A stretch of 64,000 nt of DNA from Lachnospiraceae bacterium (GCA_016301965.1 JAEDOO010000001.1:7814-71813); one strand, 5' to 3'. Numbered from the stretch's first letter, positions 53,342 through 62,378 are shown. Notes: generated from the letters alone by a model not told the origin. Numbers and translations: made by a program.

Positions 53342-53608
53342 ATGATTGTAGGCAAAGTAGTAGGCAGTGTTGTTTCTACCAGAAAAAGCGACAATCTGAT
53401 AGGTCAGAAATTTATGATTGTAGAGCCGGTGCAGCATATGAAAGGCAGCCTTAATCAGCTCGTGGCCATCGACAACATTGGTGCCGGTGTAGGCGAATTT
53501 GTGCTTGTAGCGCAGGGCAGCGCAGCCAGAATCGGTTGCGGACTTGATTCAGCACCGATAGATGCGGCTATTGTTGGTATCATTGACGACGGAGCAGGAT
53601 TGGAGTGA
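53342..53608 (+). CDS. BMC vertex protein, EutN/CcmL type (BMC-P)
   Basis: An 88-residue pentamer-forming shell protein that caps the vertices. Pattern: MIVGKVVGSVVSTRKSDNLIGQKFM, a VAIDNIGAGVGEFVLVAQGSAAR core and AIVGIIDD near the end. RBS GGAGGT. A small hairpin (53288-53310, 7 bp) lies in the gap after pduL. Confidence 0.94.
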   Translation: MIVGKVVGSVVSTRKSDNLIGQKFMIVEPVQHMKGSLNQLVAIDNIGAGVGEFVLVAQGSAARIGCGLDSAPIDAAIVGIIDDGAGLE

Positions 53609-53612
53609 TAAC

Positions 53613-54938
53613 ATGGATATCAATACATTAAAAAATATCTTGCAGGAGAATGGTATCGTTGGCGCCGGCGGAGCGGGATTTCCCACATATGCAAAGCTGG
53701 ATGAGAGAGCTAACACAATTCTTCTGAACTGTGCCGAGTGTGAACCGCTTCTGAAACTCCACAGACAGCTGCTGGAAAAACATGCGTATGAGATCATGAA
53801 AACGTTCAGCATGGTAGCAGATGTAGTTGGTGCAGACGAGGCAATTATCGGCGTTAAAGAGTCTTACAAAGATACAGTCAAGGCTCTGGAAACATACATA
53901 GACGAATTTCCGAAGGTACGCATTCATCAGCTGCCGGAAGTATATCCGATGGGCGATGAGGTCGTACTGATTTATGAAGCAACGGGACGTGTTGTACGTC
54001 CGGGCGGACTTCCCATTGAACAGGGAGTTGCCGTATTTAACGTAGAGACTATTTATAATGTGTATCGTGCAGTGGAAAAACAGCAGCCGGTTACAGACAA
54101 GCTTGTATCTGTAGTGGCTGAGGTAGAACATCCGGTGACAGTGCGTGTGCCCATCGGCACTGCTCTCAGTGAAGTAGTTGCCATGGCAGGTGTGACTACA
54201 GTCAAGGATCCGGTATACTTTGTGGGCGGCCCAATGATGGGCTTTATCGGTTCCGGAGATATGCCGGTGACCAAGACCACAAATGCTGTTCTGGTACTTC
54301 CGCAGGATCACGTTATTGTCAATAAAAAGAGAAGTAAAGCATCTATTGGCATGAAGAGAGCAGCATCTATCTGCTGCCAGTGCCATATGTGTACGGACAT
54401 GTGTCCGAGATTTAACCTGGGTCATCCAATCCAGCCGCATATGTTTATGCGTGCTACATCCAATCATGACTTCCAGGATACAAATCCTTATCTGAACACA
54501 TTCTTCTGCTGTTCCTGTGGTGTGTGTGAGATGTATGCCTGCCCGCAGAGCCTGGCACCCCGCTCACTGATGCTGGAATTCAAAGGCGGACTGCGCAAAA
54601 ATGGCGTGAAACCGCCTCAGGTTACCGCAAAACCGGTTCATGACGGCAGAGAACTCAGAAAGGTTCCGGAAGAGAGACTGATGGCCAGACTGGGACTGTC
54701 CAGATATGACAAACCGGCTCCGCTTAATGATACAGTGGCAGCGGTAAAGAAAGTAACTGTCAAACTCAGCCAGCACATCGGTGCGCCGGCACAGGCTGTC
54801 GTAAAGAAAGGTGACATTGTCACTGCAGGACAGGTAATTGCCAAACCGGCTGACAAGGCGTTGAGCGTTGCTATTCATGCTTCTATCAGCGGAAGAGTAA
54901 CGGATGTGAATGATCAGACGATCGTGATCGTAGCATAA
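53613..54938 (+). CDS. pduS: PduS-like flavin / Fe-S electron-transfer protein (RnfC-like)
   Basis: A 441-residue RnfC-family protein: GAGGAGFPTYAKL glycine-rich N-terminus for FMN/NADH, then a SLBB-type segment. Two [4Fe-4S] motifs follow (CCQCHMCTDMCPR near 259 and CCSCGVCEMYACP near 302), and a C-terminal barrel-like domain. In Pdu systems PduS reduces the cobalamin cofactor. Here no B12-dependent dehydratase is present, so it more likely passes electrons across the shell with PduT or to the activase; that is inference. Start 53613 lies 4 bases after the EutN stop. Confidence 0.9.
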   Translation: MDINTLKNILQENGIVGAGGAGFPTYAKLDERANTILLNCAECEPLLKLHRQLLEKHAYEIMKTFSMVADVVGADEAIIGVKESYKDTVKALETYIDEFPKVRIHQLPEVYPMGDEVVLIYEATGRVVRPGGLPIEQGVAVFNVETIYNVYRAVEKQQPVTDKLVSVVAEVEHPVTVRVPIGTALSEVVAMAGVTTVKDPVYFVGGPMMGFIGSGDMPVTKTTNAVLVLPQDHVIVNKKRSKASIGMKRAASICCQCHMCTDMCPRFNLGHPIQPHMFMRATSNHDFQDTNPYLNTFFCCSCGVCEMYACPQSLAPRSLMLEFKGGLRKNGVKPPQVTAKPVHDGRELRKVPEERLMARLGLSRYDKPAPLNDTVAAVKKVTVKLSQHIGAPAQAVVKKGDIVTAGQVIAKPADKALSVAIHASISGRVTDVNDQTIVIVA

Positions 54939-54955
54939 GAAAGGATGTGCACAAG

Positions 54956-55504
54956 ATGAGTAAAGCAATCGGAATGATTGAATTTAAGACCATAGCTACA
55001 GGTATTACCGCAGCAGATGCTATGGTAAAGACAGCAGACGTCGAGCTTGTAGAAGCACAGGCTGTATGTCCCGGTAAATATATTGCTATTGTTTCCGGCG
55101 ATCTGAGTGCTGTCAAAGCAGCTGTAGACGCAGCCTGCACACAGTATGAGACAGAACTGATTGACAGTATGGTTCTGGGTAATCCTCATGAGTCTATTTT
55201 CCCGGCAATTTACGGTGCTTCCCATGTAGATGATATCAGCGCTCTCGGTATTATCGAGACATACGATGTGGCTGCTATCATTGAGGCAGCCGATGCTGCT
55301 GCAAAGACAGCTATCGTTGAACTGATCGAGCTGCGTATTGCCAAGGGTATGTGCGGTAAATCCTATATGCTGCTTACCGGCGAGGTATCTGCAGTTGAGG
55401 CAGCTATAGAGAGAGCCAAAGCAGTAGTTGGTCCGAAAGGAATGTATCTGGATTCTTCTGTTATTGCCCATCCGGATAAAAAGATCGCCAATTCGATCTT
55501 ATAA
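54956..55504 (+). CDS. pduT: PduT-type trimeric shell protein with [4Fe-4S] pore cysteine
   Basis: A 182-residue protein with two BMC domains (IGMIEFKTIATGITAADAM and LGIIETYDVAAIIEAADAA). Counting from ATG 54956, Cys38 falls in AVCPGKY, matching the position of the cysteine that binds a [4Fe-4S] cluster at the pore of PduT trimers. A GTG at 54947 is a less likely start. It lies 17 bases after pduS, its usual partner. Confidence 0.93.
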   Translation: MSKAIGMIEFKTIATGITAADAMVKTADVELVEAQAVCPGKYIAIVSGDLSAVKAAVDAACTQYETELIDSMVLGNPHESIFPAIYGASHVDDISALGIIETYDVAAIIEAADAAAKTAIVELIELRIAKGMCGKSYMLLTGEVSAVEAAIERAKAVVGPKGMYLDSSVIAHPDKKIANSIL

Positions 55505-55550
55505 TCATCTTTAAGATGAAAAACGCAGCTGCAGGAAAGGAGAGCAACAG

Positions 55551-56315
55551 ATGTTAGCACTCGAAAGAAGAAATCTGATACTCGAAAAGCTGCAGGAAGA
55601 CAAAAAAGTTGTTGTGAGTTTGCTCAGCCGCCAGTTTGGAGTGTCGGAGGAGACGATCCGCCGCGATCTGGAAAAGCTGGAGTCTGACGGCTTTGCCATA
55701 AAGAGCTATGGCGGAGCTGTGCTGAATGAAAACAGCAACGTTGATATGCCCTTTGGCATCCGAAAAAATAAAAACGTTTCTGCAAAACAGAAAATTGCCG
55801 AGCTGGCAGCAAAACTGGTGGACGATGATGATCAGATCATGCTGGATGCCAGTACCACTGCTGTATTTATAGCCCGCGCACTGAAACAGAAATCTCGCCT
55901 GACAGTAGTCACCAACTCTATTGAGGTGTTGCTTGAACTTTCGGATATCTCTGGCTGGAATGTGATATCTACCGGAGGTAAGCTGAAAGAAGGTTATCTT
56001 GCGCTTCTGGGTTACAATGCACAGGTAGGGGTGGAACGTTACTGTGCGGATAAACTGTTTCTGTCCTGCAAGGGTTTGGATATTTTTCGTGGATTTATGG
56101 ATTCCCAGGAAGCCTTTGCACAGGTGAAACAGTCCATGCTTCGCTCTGCACGGGAAATATATCTAGTAGTGGATAATTCCAAATTCGAGCAGGGGGCATT
56201 TTGCAAGATCGGTGATTTTGGTATCTTAAGCGGTATCATTACGGACAGAGAGCCGGAGCAGGAATGGCAGGAATTTTTCAGAGAGCAGGGCATACGCTGC
56301 TACTATCCCCGTTGA
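55551..56315 (+). CDS. DeoR-family transcriptional regulator
   Basis: A 254-residue regulator: N-terminal winged helix (RRNLILEKLQ, VSLLSRQFGVSEETIRRDLEKLE) and a C-terminal sugar-phosphate-sensing DeoRC domain (DASTTAVFIARAL, TNSIEVLLEL, STGGKLKE). The family usually represses sugar-catabolic operons and is released by a phosphorylated sugar. Being in the BMC operon, it is the best candidate to control it, perhaps through the AC-rich motif at 45606 and 47467. Confidence 0.92.
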   Translation: MLALERRNLILEKLQEDKKVVVSLLSRQFGVSEETIRRDLEKLESDGFAIKSYGGAVLNENSNVDMPFGIRKNKNVSAKQKIAELAAKLVDDDDQIMLDASTTAVFIARALKQKSRLTVVTNSIEVLLELSDISGWNVISTGGKLKEGYLALLGYNAQVGVERYCADKLFLSCKGLDIFRGFMDSQEAFAQVKQSMLRSAREIYLVVDNSKFEQGAFCKIGDFGILSGIITDREPEQEWQEFFREQGIRCYYPR

Positions 56316-56348
56316 TGAGGATATTTCGAAAAAAGGTGAAAACTAGTT

Positions 56349-57494
56349 ATGAATACATTTAAAATGTTAACCACGATCCATTTCGGAGATAACGCACTGG
56401 ATCATCTGAAGGAAATTACCTATCAGAGAATTATGGTGATCATGGATCCGTTTGTCTATACAAGCGGTCTGTATAAGCAGATTACAAAACCTCTCGAAGA
56501 GGCACATAAAGATTATACGATTTTCAGCGATGTTGTGCCGGATGCTCCAATCGATAAGATTTCGGCCGGTGTAAAGGCATTTCTTGAGTACAAGCCGGAT
56601 GCGATCGTTGCTGTAGGCGGCGGTTCTGCAATAGATTCTTCCAAATCTATCCGTGAATTTGCATTGAAAATCAACCCTTATGGTAAAGTGGGTCTGATCG
56701 CTATTCCGACGACCAGTGGTACAGGATCCGAGGTAACAGCCTTTGCTGTAGTTAATGACACTCAGGCTAAGGTAAAATATCCGCTTGTATCTGACAGTCT
56801 GACTGCCGATGAAGCTATTCTGGATGCGGCGCTGGTTACCAGTGTACCGCCGGCGGTCACAGCGGATACGGGTATGGATGTTGTGACTCATGCGCTGGAG
56901 TCTTATGTCAGCACACAGCATAATGAGTTTTCTGCTGCTCTTGCAGAGAAAGCTCTGGAGATCTGTGGTGTGTTCCTGCCCAGATGTTATTATGACGGTC
57001 AGGATATGCATGCCCGTCAGAAGATGCATGTGGCTTCTTGTCTGGCAGGACTTGCTTTCAATACCGCGTCTCTGGGTATCAATCACAGTATGGCACATCA
57101 GCTGGGCGCTAGATTCCATATTCCCCATGGCCGTGCCAATGCGATGCTGTTGCCCCATGTTATTGAGTTTAACTCAGATATCAATCATGCCAGCCGCAGT
57201 CAGAAGGAATACCTTCCCGCTGTGGAACGATATGCTTCTGTAGCCCATGTGCTGGGATTATCAAGCTACAATCCGGTTATGGGTGTCAGATCTCTGGTGA
57301 ACTGGACACAGTTTATGATGAAGGAAATGGCAATTCCCATGCGCATTTCCGAACTGAAAACGATCAGTGCAGTGGAATATTTCGATGCTCTGGATGATAT
57401 GGCAGAAAAAGCATTGAATGACGGCTGTACGGCAACTAATCCGCGCCCGGTGACCAAGGAGCAGATTAAGCATATTTATACAAAGCTCTGGTAA
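56349..57494 (+). CDS. Iron-containing alcohol dehydrogenase (PduQ-like)
   Basis: A 381-residue group III alcohol dehydrogenase. NAD-binding GGGSAIDSSK (near 93), PTTSGTGSEVTAFAV, and the metal site residues in DVVTHALESY, HSMAHQLG and HGRANAMLLPH. PduQ-type enzymes reduce propanal to 1-propanol. The N-terminus (MNTFKMLTTIHFGDNAL) starts directly with the catalytic fold, with no encapsulation helix. It is the last gene of the BMC group, followed by a terminator. Confidence 0.92.
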   Translation: MNTFKMLTTIHFGDNALDHLKEITYQRIMVIMDPFVYTSGLYKQITKPLEEAHKDYTIFSDVVPDAPIDKISAGVKAFLEYKPDAIVAVGGGSAIDSSKSIREFALKINPYGKVGLIAIPTTSGTGSEVTAFAVVNDTQAKVKYPLVSDSLTADEAILDAALVTSVPPAVTADTGMDVVTHALESYVSTQHNEFSAALAEKALEICGVFLPRCYYDGQDMHARQKMHVASCLAGLAFNTASLGINHSMAHQLGARFHIPHGRANAMLLPHVIEFNSDINHASRSQKEYLPAVERYASVAHVLGLSSYNPVMGVRSLVNWTQFMMKEMAIPMRISELKTISAVEYFDALDDMAEKALNDGCTATNPRPVTKEQIKHIYTKLW

Positions 57495-57542
57495 TCGAAA
57501 GAGATAATCTCGACATATAGTTGATGATACTTGGTACTTTAG

Positions 57543-57585
57543 CAGAGGCGTTGCCCATAAAGCAGCGCCTCTGTTTGCATTTTTA
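57543..57585 (+). terminator. Terminator at the end of the BMC locus
   Basis: CAGAGGCGTTGC (57543-57554) pairs with GCAGCGCCTCTG (57562-57573), one mismatch, followed by TTTGCATTTTT. It separates the BMC genes from the LacI/ABC genes. Confidence 0.75.
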
Positions 57586-57672
57586 CAACAGATAGTTTCC
57601 TGTAGGAGGAAAACAAGTACGGCATTACACATAGGTAAGACAGAATAGTGTATACAGGAAGGAAACAAGACC

Positions 57673-58743
57673 GTGAGTGCGACGATAAAAGATATAAAAG
57701 AAGAAACCGGTTTATCGCTGGCAACGATCTCCAAGTATCTCAATGGAGGGAAAGTGCTGGACAAAAATGCGCAGCTGATTCGCACAGCTGTAGAAAAACT
57801 CCATTATCAGCCCAATGAGATGGCCCGCAGCCTGGTGACCAACAAAACCAGAACAGTAGGGGTGGTATGCTACAGTGTGGCATCGCTGTTTGCGGGTATT
57901 ATGTTAAAACATGTAGGTGATTTTCTGCGCAGCAAAGGTTATGGTGTGCTGATCTGTGATTCTGATAATAAGGAAGAATTGCAGGCAGAAAATATTCGTT
58001 TTATGCTGAATAAGAAAGTGGATGGCATTATTATTATCCCTGTATCTACCAGTGCGGACAGTCTGAAGATCGCCCGGGATGCAAATGTGCCTGTGGTGGT
58101 TTTGGATCGTGATATGGAAGGCAATGATCATGATGTGGTCACTGTCGATAATTACAGTGCCGGTGTCAAACTGATGAATTTTCTCATCGAGCGTCATCAT
58201 ACCAGAATCGCTTTGATCAGCTCAGGGAAACATTCTTCACACGAAGCAAGAAATCAGGCATACATGGATGTGCTGAAAAGGGAAGGTATTCCAGTCAGAA
58301 ATGAATATATCTGCCTTGATAATCACACCATGGAAGCCGGATACTGTGCCATGAAAAAGCTTCTGCGTCTGGAGGAACGGCCTACTGCTGTTTTTTCTAC
58401 GGGCTATGAATTTAATCTGGGCATTGTTATGGCGCTGAATGAGGATAACGTCAAATATCCGGAAGAGATGTCTATCGTAGGCTTTGATGATCTGATCCTG
58501 CCAAGTATTCTGCACACGCAGCTGACCGTCATGAGCCAGCCTATGGAAAAAATGGGCAGAGCCGCCGCTTCCTTACTCTTGAAACGGATCCATGGGAAAA
58601 AGAGCGCGAAACCGGAACATATCATTTTTGATGCTGTACTTCTTGGGGGGAATTCTGTGATCGACCTCACAAAATCAGGTTCTGAAAATATTTTGTGGAA
58701 AAGTCGTGAAAAGCGTTTACAATCCCGAGGAGAGATAGTATAA
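57673..58743 (+). CDS. LacI-family transcriptional regulator
   Basis: A 356-residue repressor. N-terminal helix-turn-helix TIKDIKEETGLSLATISKYLNGG and hinge helix NEMARSLVTNKTRTVG, then a periplasmic-binding-protein-like sensor domain (GVVCYSVASLFAG..., VVLDRD, FDDLILPSILHTQLTVMSQP). GTG start. It precedes a sugar ABC transporter and probably controls it through the paired AAACGTTT operators directly after its stop codon. Confidence 0.93.
   Translation: MSATIKDIKEETGLSLATISKYLNGGKVLDKNAQLIRTAVEKLHYQPNEMARSLVTNKTRTVGVVCYSVASLFAGIMLKHVGDFLRSKGYGVLICDSDNKEELQAENIRFMLNKKVDGIIIIPVSTSADSLKIARDANVPVVVLDRDMEGNDHDVVTVDNYSAGVKLMNFLIERHHTRIALISSGKHSSHEARNQAYMDVLKREGIPVRNEYICLDNHTMEAGYCAMKKLLRLEERPTAVFSTGYEFNLGIVMALNEDNVKYPEEMSIVGFDDLILPSILHTQLTVMSQPMEKMGRAAASLLLKRIHGKKSAKPEHIIFDAVLLGGNSVIDLTKSGSENILWKSREKRLQSRGEIV
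58708..58721 (+). promoter_or_regulatory. cre-like site overlapping the ABC promoter -35
   Basis: GAAAAGCGTTTACA matches 12 of 14 positions of the Firmicutes CcpA site (TGWAANCGNTNWCA). It covers the -35 hexamer and lies in the last codons of the LacI gene. Carbon catabolite control of the transporter is inferred. Confidence 0.5.
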
Positions 58744-58744
58744 T
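58716..58744 (+). promoter_or_regulatory. Promoter of the sugar ABC transporter operon
   Basis: TTTACA (58716-58721) and a perfect TATAAT (58739-58744) with a 17-base spacer. The -10 box overlaps the LacI stop codon and transcription would begin at the operator. Confidence 0.75.
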
Positions 58745-58749
58745 CATTA

Positions 58750-58785
58750 TACACAAAACGTTTCGAGTGAAAACGTTTTTGTGTA
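58750..58785 (+). promoter_or_regulatory. Tandem LacI-type operators
   Basis: Two AAACGTTT palindromes (58756-58763 and 58771-58778), 15 bp apart, lie inside a larger inverted repeat TACACAAAACGTTT ... AAACGTTTTTGTGTA. The position just downstream of the -10 box fits repression. A related site is at 62518. Confidence 0.75.
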
Positions 58786-58873
58786 TGTTGCCGAGTATAA
58801 AATGTCACAAGTTGTAGTTCCTTGTGGCTTTTTATATTGGACACGCAAAAAAAAAACGTTGGGAGGAAGAAAA

Positions 58874-59851
58874 TTGGAAAAGATCAAACAAAATCCAATC
58901 GTAAAGAAGCTGGGACTTAACAGAATCATCCTTGTTGTCATCCTGATTCTCATGTTCATCGTCTTCAGAGTAGCACTGGGCAGCAAATTCCCTGTTGCCG
59001 AGAGTATCACTTCTACTTTGAACTACGTATACTTCCTGGGCTTCTTGTCACTCGGTGTTACCTTTGTTATCGCAACAGGCGGAATCGATTTCTCTATCGG
59101 TCCGGTTATGTTCTGCTGCGCACTGATGTCAGGCTACTGCCTGAATTCCTATCATGTACCGCTTGTGCTGGCCATGATCATCAGTATTCTGATCGGTACT
59201 CTTTTTGGTACCTTTAACGGATGGCTGGTATCCTACATGTCAGTACCGGCATTCATCGTATCCATGGCATCCATGAATATCGCCAAAGGTATGGCATCTG
59301 TATTTACCAAGACACAGTCTGTCAGCTGGCCGCTGGCTTCTGACCCGGTAAACGGATGGCTCAGAAGTATTGTTTCCGTAAACGGATTCCCGGTAGGTCT
59401 GATCATTTTCCTGGTCGCTGCTGTGATCTGCGGAATCATTCTTTACAATACCAAGCCGGGACGTTATATCCTTTGCCTTGGTTCAAACCGTGAGGCTGTA
59501 AGACTTTCTGGTGTTAACACCAAGAAATGGGAAATGCTTGCCTACATAATCTGTGGTACTCTGGTTGGTATCGCTTCTCTGTTCTTCGTTGCTGCATACA
59601 CAACTGTTCAGCCTGGTTACGGCGATCAGTACAACAACGAAGCCATTGCCGGTTGTGTAATGGGTGGTACTTCCATGGTCGGCGGTCTCGCTTCCATCGG
59701 TGGTACAGTAATCGGTGTTGCTATTATCTCACTTCTTCAGCAGGGTATTATGGCATTTGGTCTTGGTAAAGGTCAGCAGATGATCATTACCGGTATTATC
59801 GTTATCGTTGCCGTATATGCCGATGTAAGTGCAAGACGCAGAAAGAACTGA
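58874..59851 (+). CDS. Sugar ABC transporter permease (RbsC family)
   Basis: A 325-residue permease with about nine to ten helices and BPD_transp_2 features: GGIDFSIGPVMF, NGWLVSYMSVPAFIVSMASMNIAKG, GSNREAVRLSGVNT and the late AIAGCVMGGTSMVGG. TTG start at 58874 is 7 bases after GGGAGG; an upstream ATG at 58781 lies at the operator and has no RBS. First gene of the transporter operon. Confidence 0.92.
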   Translation: MEKIKQNPIVKKLGLNRIILVVILILMFIVFRVALGSKFPVAESITSTLNYVYFLGFLSLGVTFVIATGGIDFSIGPVMFCCALMSGYCLNSYHVPLVLAMIISILIGTLFGTFNGWLVSYMSVPAFIVSMASMNIAKGMASVFTKTQSVSWPLASDPVNGWLRSIVSVNGFPVGLIIFLVAAVICGIILYNTKPGRYILCLGSNREAVRLSGVNTKKWEMLAYIICGTLVGIASLFFVAAYTTVQPGYGDQYNNEAIAGCVMGGTSMVGGLASIGGTVIGVAIISLLQQGIMAFGLGKGQQMIITGIIVIVAVYADVSARRRKN

Positions 59852-59868
59852 TGGGAAAGGAGAAGAGA

Positions 59869-61380
59869 ATGGGCGAAGTTATTTTAACAATGAAAGAAAT
59901 CGATAAGTCTTTCCCGGGCGTCCACGCACTGGATCATGTTAACTTCGAAGTTAGACGCGGAGAAGTACATGCTCTTATGGGAGAGAACGGTGCCGGTAAA
60001 TCTACTCTTATGAAGGTTCTGACAGGTATCTATAAGAAAGACTCCGGTACGATCATTTATGAAGGCAAAGAGACTGAGTTCAGCAGCACACGTGAAGCGC
60101 AGGATGCAGGCGTGGTTATCGTGCATCAGGAGCTGAACATGGTCGGTGACCTGACCGTTGCACAGAACATCTTCATTGGCCGTGAGCCGAAAAAAGGTAT
60201 TCGTATCGATGACAAGAAGATGATCGAAGATTCCAAAGCTCTGTTTGAAGAGTTAAATATCGATATCAACCCGAAGGAAAAGATGAGTAACCTGACAGTA
60301 GGTAAACAGCAGATGTGTGAGATCGCAAAAGCTATCTCTCATAAAGCTAAAGTTATCATCTTCGATGAGCCGTCTGCAGCTCTGACAGAAAAAGAGATCG
60401 CAGACTTGTTCGTTATCATTCGTGACCTTCGCGAAAAAGGTCTGGGTATCGTTTATATTTCTCACCGTATGGATGAGATCAAAGTTATTACAGACCGTGT
60501 AACCGTAATGCGTGACGGTGGCTATGTTGGAACTCTTATTACAAAAGACAGTACCAAAGAAGATATCATCAACATGATGGTTGGTCGTGTAATTTACGAA
60601 GATCCGAAGACTCATAGTATGGTGGCTCCGGACGCTCCGGTAGTTCTGAAGGTTGAGAACCTGAATGCCGGTAAGATGGTACAGGATGTAAGCTTTGAGC
60701 TTCGCAAAGGTGAGATCCTTGGTTTCTCCGGACTGATGGGTGCAGGCCGTACCGAGACTGCCAGAGCACTGTTTGGTGCCGATCCGAAACAGAGCGGCAA
60801 GATCTCTATCATGGGCAAAGACGGACAGCTGCATGAAGTACACATCAATACTCCGCAGGATGCAGTTAAAGCCGGTATCGGTTATCTGTCAGAGGATAGA
60901 AGACGTTACGGTGTTGTTGTACAGAAGTCTATTACAGAGAACTCTACTCTGGCTACCATGGAAGAATTCACTTCCGGACTGTTCATCAACAAGGCAAAAG
61001 AGAAAAAAGTTACACAGAAATATATTGAAGAACTGGCAACCAAGACACCCAACGCTGAGCAGCTCGTTGTCAACCTGTCCGGTGGTAACCAGCAGAAGGT
61101 CGTTATTGCTAAATGGCTGATCCGTGACTGTGATATCCTGATCTTCGACGAGCCAACCAGAGGTATCGACGTTGGTGCCAAGAACGAGATTTACAAGTTA
61201 ATGAGCAAACTGGCAGCCGAAGGTAAGTCAATTATCATGATTTCTTCGGAAATGACTGAAGTTCTCAGAATGAGTGACCGTGTTATCGTTATGTGTGAAG
61301 GAAAGAAGACCGGCGAGATTGATATTTCCGAGGCAACACAGGAGAACATCATGGATAAGGCCACTAGAAATATTGATTAA
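59869..61380 (+). CDS. Sugar ABC transporter ATP-binding protein (RbsA/MglA type, two ABC domains)
   Basis: A 503-residue double ATPase. Domain 1: GENGAGKST, QQMCEIAKA signature region and DEPSAALTE. Domain 2: a degenerate Walker A (LMGAGRTE), as usual in this subfamily, LSGGNQQK and DEPTRGIDVGA. Start ATG 59869 is preceded by AAAGGAG. It follows the first permease by 17 bases. Confidence 0.95.
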   Translation: MGEVILTMKEIDKSFPGVHALDHVNFEVRRGEVHALMGENGAGKSTLMKVLTGIYKKDSGTIIYEGKETEFSSTREAQDAGVVIVHQELNMVGDLTVAQNIFIGREPKKGIRIDDKKMIEDSKALFEELNIDINPKEKMSNLTVGKQQMCEIAKAISHKAKVIIFDEPSAALTEKEIADLFVIIRDLREKGLGIVYISHRMDEIKVITDRVTVMRDGGYVGTLITKDSTKEDIINMMVGRVIYEDPKTHSMVAPDAPVVLKVENLNAGKMVQDVSFELRKGEILGFSGLMGAGRTETARALFGADPKQSGKISIMGKDGQLHEVHINTPQDAVKAGIGYLSEDRRRYGVVVQKSITENSTLATMEEFTSGLFINKAKEKKVTQKYIEELATKTPNAEQLVVNLSGGNQQKVVIAKWLIRDCDILIFDEPTRGIDVGAKNEIYKLMSKLAAEGKSIIMISSEMTEVLRMSDRVIVMCEGKKTGEIDISEATQENIMDKATRNID

Positions 61381-61394
61381 GGAGGAGGACAGTC

Positions 61395-62378
61395 ATGACA
61401 AATAAGAAGAAAAAAAGCTTATTGAGTGACCAGAGATTTATTGTTCTTCTGGTTATCATTGCGCTGGTAATTGTATACTCTATCTTCAGTAAAGAGTTCA
61501 GAAAATATACGACCATCCTGAGTATGCTGGATTTCTCGTATTACAACACATTACTGGCAATCGGTGTTACATTCCCGCTGATCACAGCAGGTGTTGACCT
61601 TTCCATTGGTACCGGTATGATCTGCTACGCTCTGATCGGCGGTACACTGGTACGTAATTACAACTGCCCGATCGTACTGGCGATGCTGATCTGTGTTGCT
61701 GTTGGTATGATCATCGGTCTGTTAAACGGTATCCTGATCGGTGTTATGGATCTGGCTCCGTTCCTGGCAACTTTGTGTACATGTATGATTACCCGTGGTA
61801 TCGGTTCTCTGTTCAGTGCTACACCCTGGCCCACAAACGGACAGCCCGGCGGATGGTTCCATTCCATCTTTAAGCTGACCTTCGGCTCCGGCAGAAGCGC
61901 ACTCAGACTTCCCATCGGTTTTGTATTTGTAGTTCTTCTCGTCCTCCTGATGGAGTTCGTTCTGAATCACACAAAATTCGGTCGTTATACGATCGCTATC
62001 GGATCCAACAAAGAGGCTACCCGCCTTTCCGGTATCAACGTTAAATTCTATCATGTAATGGTTTATGTAGTTTCCGGTCTGTTTGCAGGTCTGGCAGCTA
62101 TCGCTTATGCAGCAGTTACTCCTACCGTACAGCCTGGTACCGGTGCCGGCCTCGAGCTGGATGCCATCGGTGGTGTATTCGTAGGTGGTGTATCCGCTAC
62201 CGGTGGATACGGTTCTGTTATCGGATCTCTCGCAGGTATCTTTGTTATCATGCTGTTAAAGACAGGTCTTCCCTACATCGGCCTTTCTGCTAACTGGCAG
62301 CAGATCATCACCGGTCTTGTACTGATCGGCGCTGTATTGATCGATATCCTGAAACGTAAACGTGCAGTAGTTGCATAA
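61395..62378 (+). CDS. Sugar ABC transporter permease (RbsC family), second subunit
   Basis: A 327-residue permease homologous in pattern to the first (AGVDLSIGTGMICYA, NGILIGVMDLAPFLATLCTCMITRG, GSNKEATRLSGIN, AIGGVFVGGVSATGGYG). Two different permeases suggest a heterodimeric channel. RBS GGAGGAGG. Confidence 0.93.
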   Translation: MTNKKKKSLLSDQRFIVLLVIIALVIVYSIFSKEFRKYTTILSMLDFSYYNTLLAIGVTFPLITAGVDLSIGTGMICYALIGGTLVRNYNCPIVLAMLICVAVGMIIGLLNGILIGVMDLAPFLATLCTCMITRGIGSLFSATPWPTNGQPGGWFHSIFKLTFGSGRSALRLPIGFVFVVLLVLLMEFVLNHTKFGRYTIAIGSNKEATRLSGINVKFYHVMVYVVSGLFAGLAAIAYAAVTPTVQPGTGAGLELDAIGGVFVGGVSATGGYGSVIGSLAGIFVIMLLKTGLPYIGLSANWQQIITGLVLIGAVLIDILKRKRAVVA

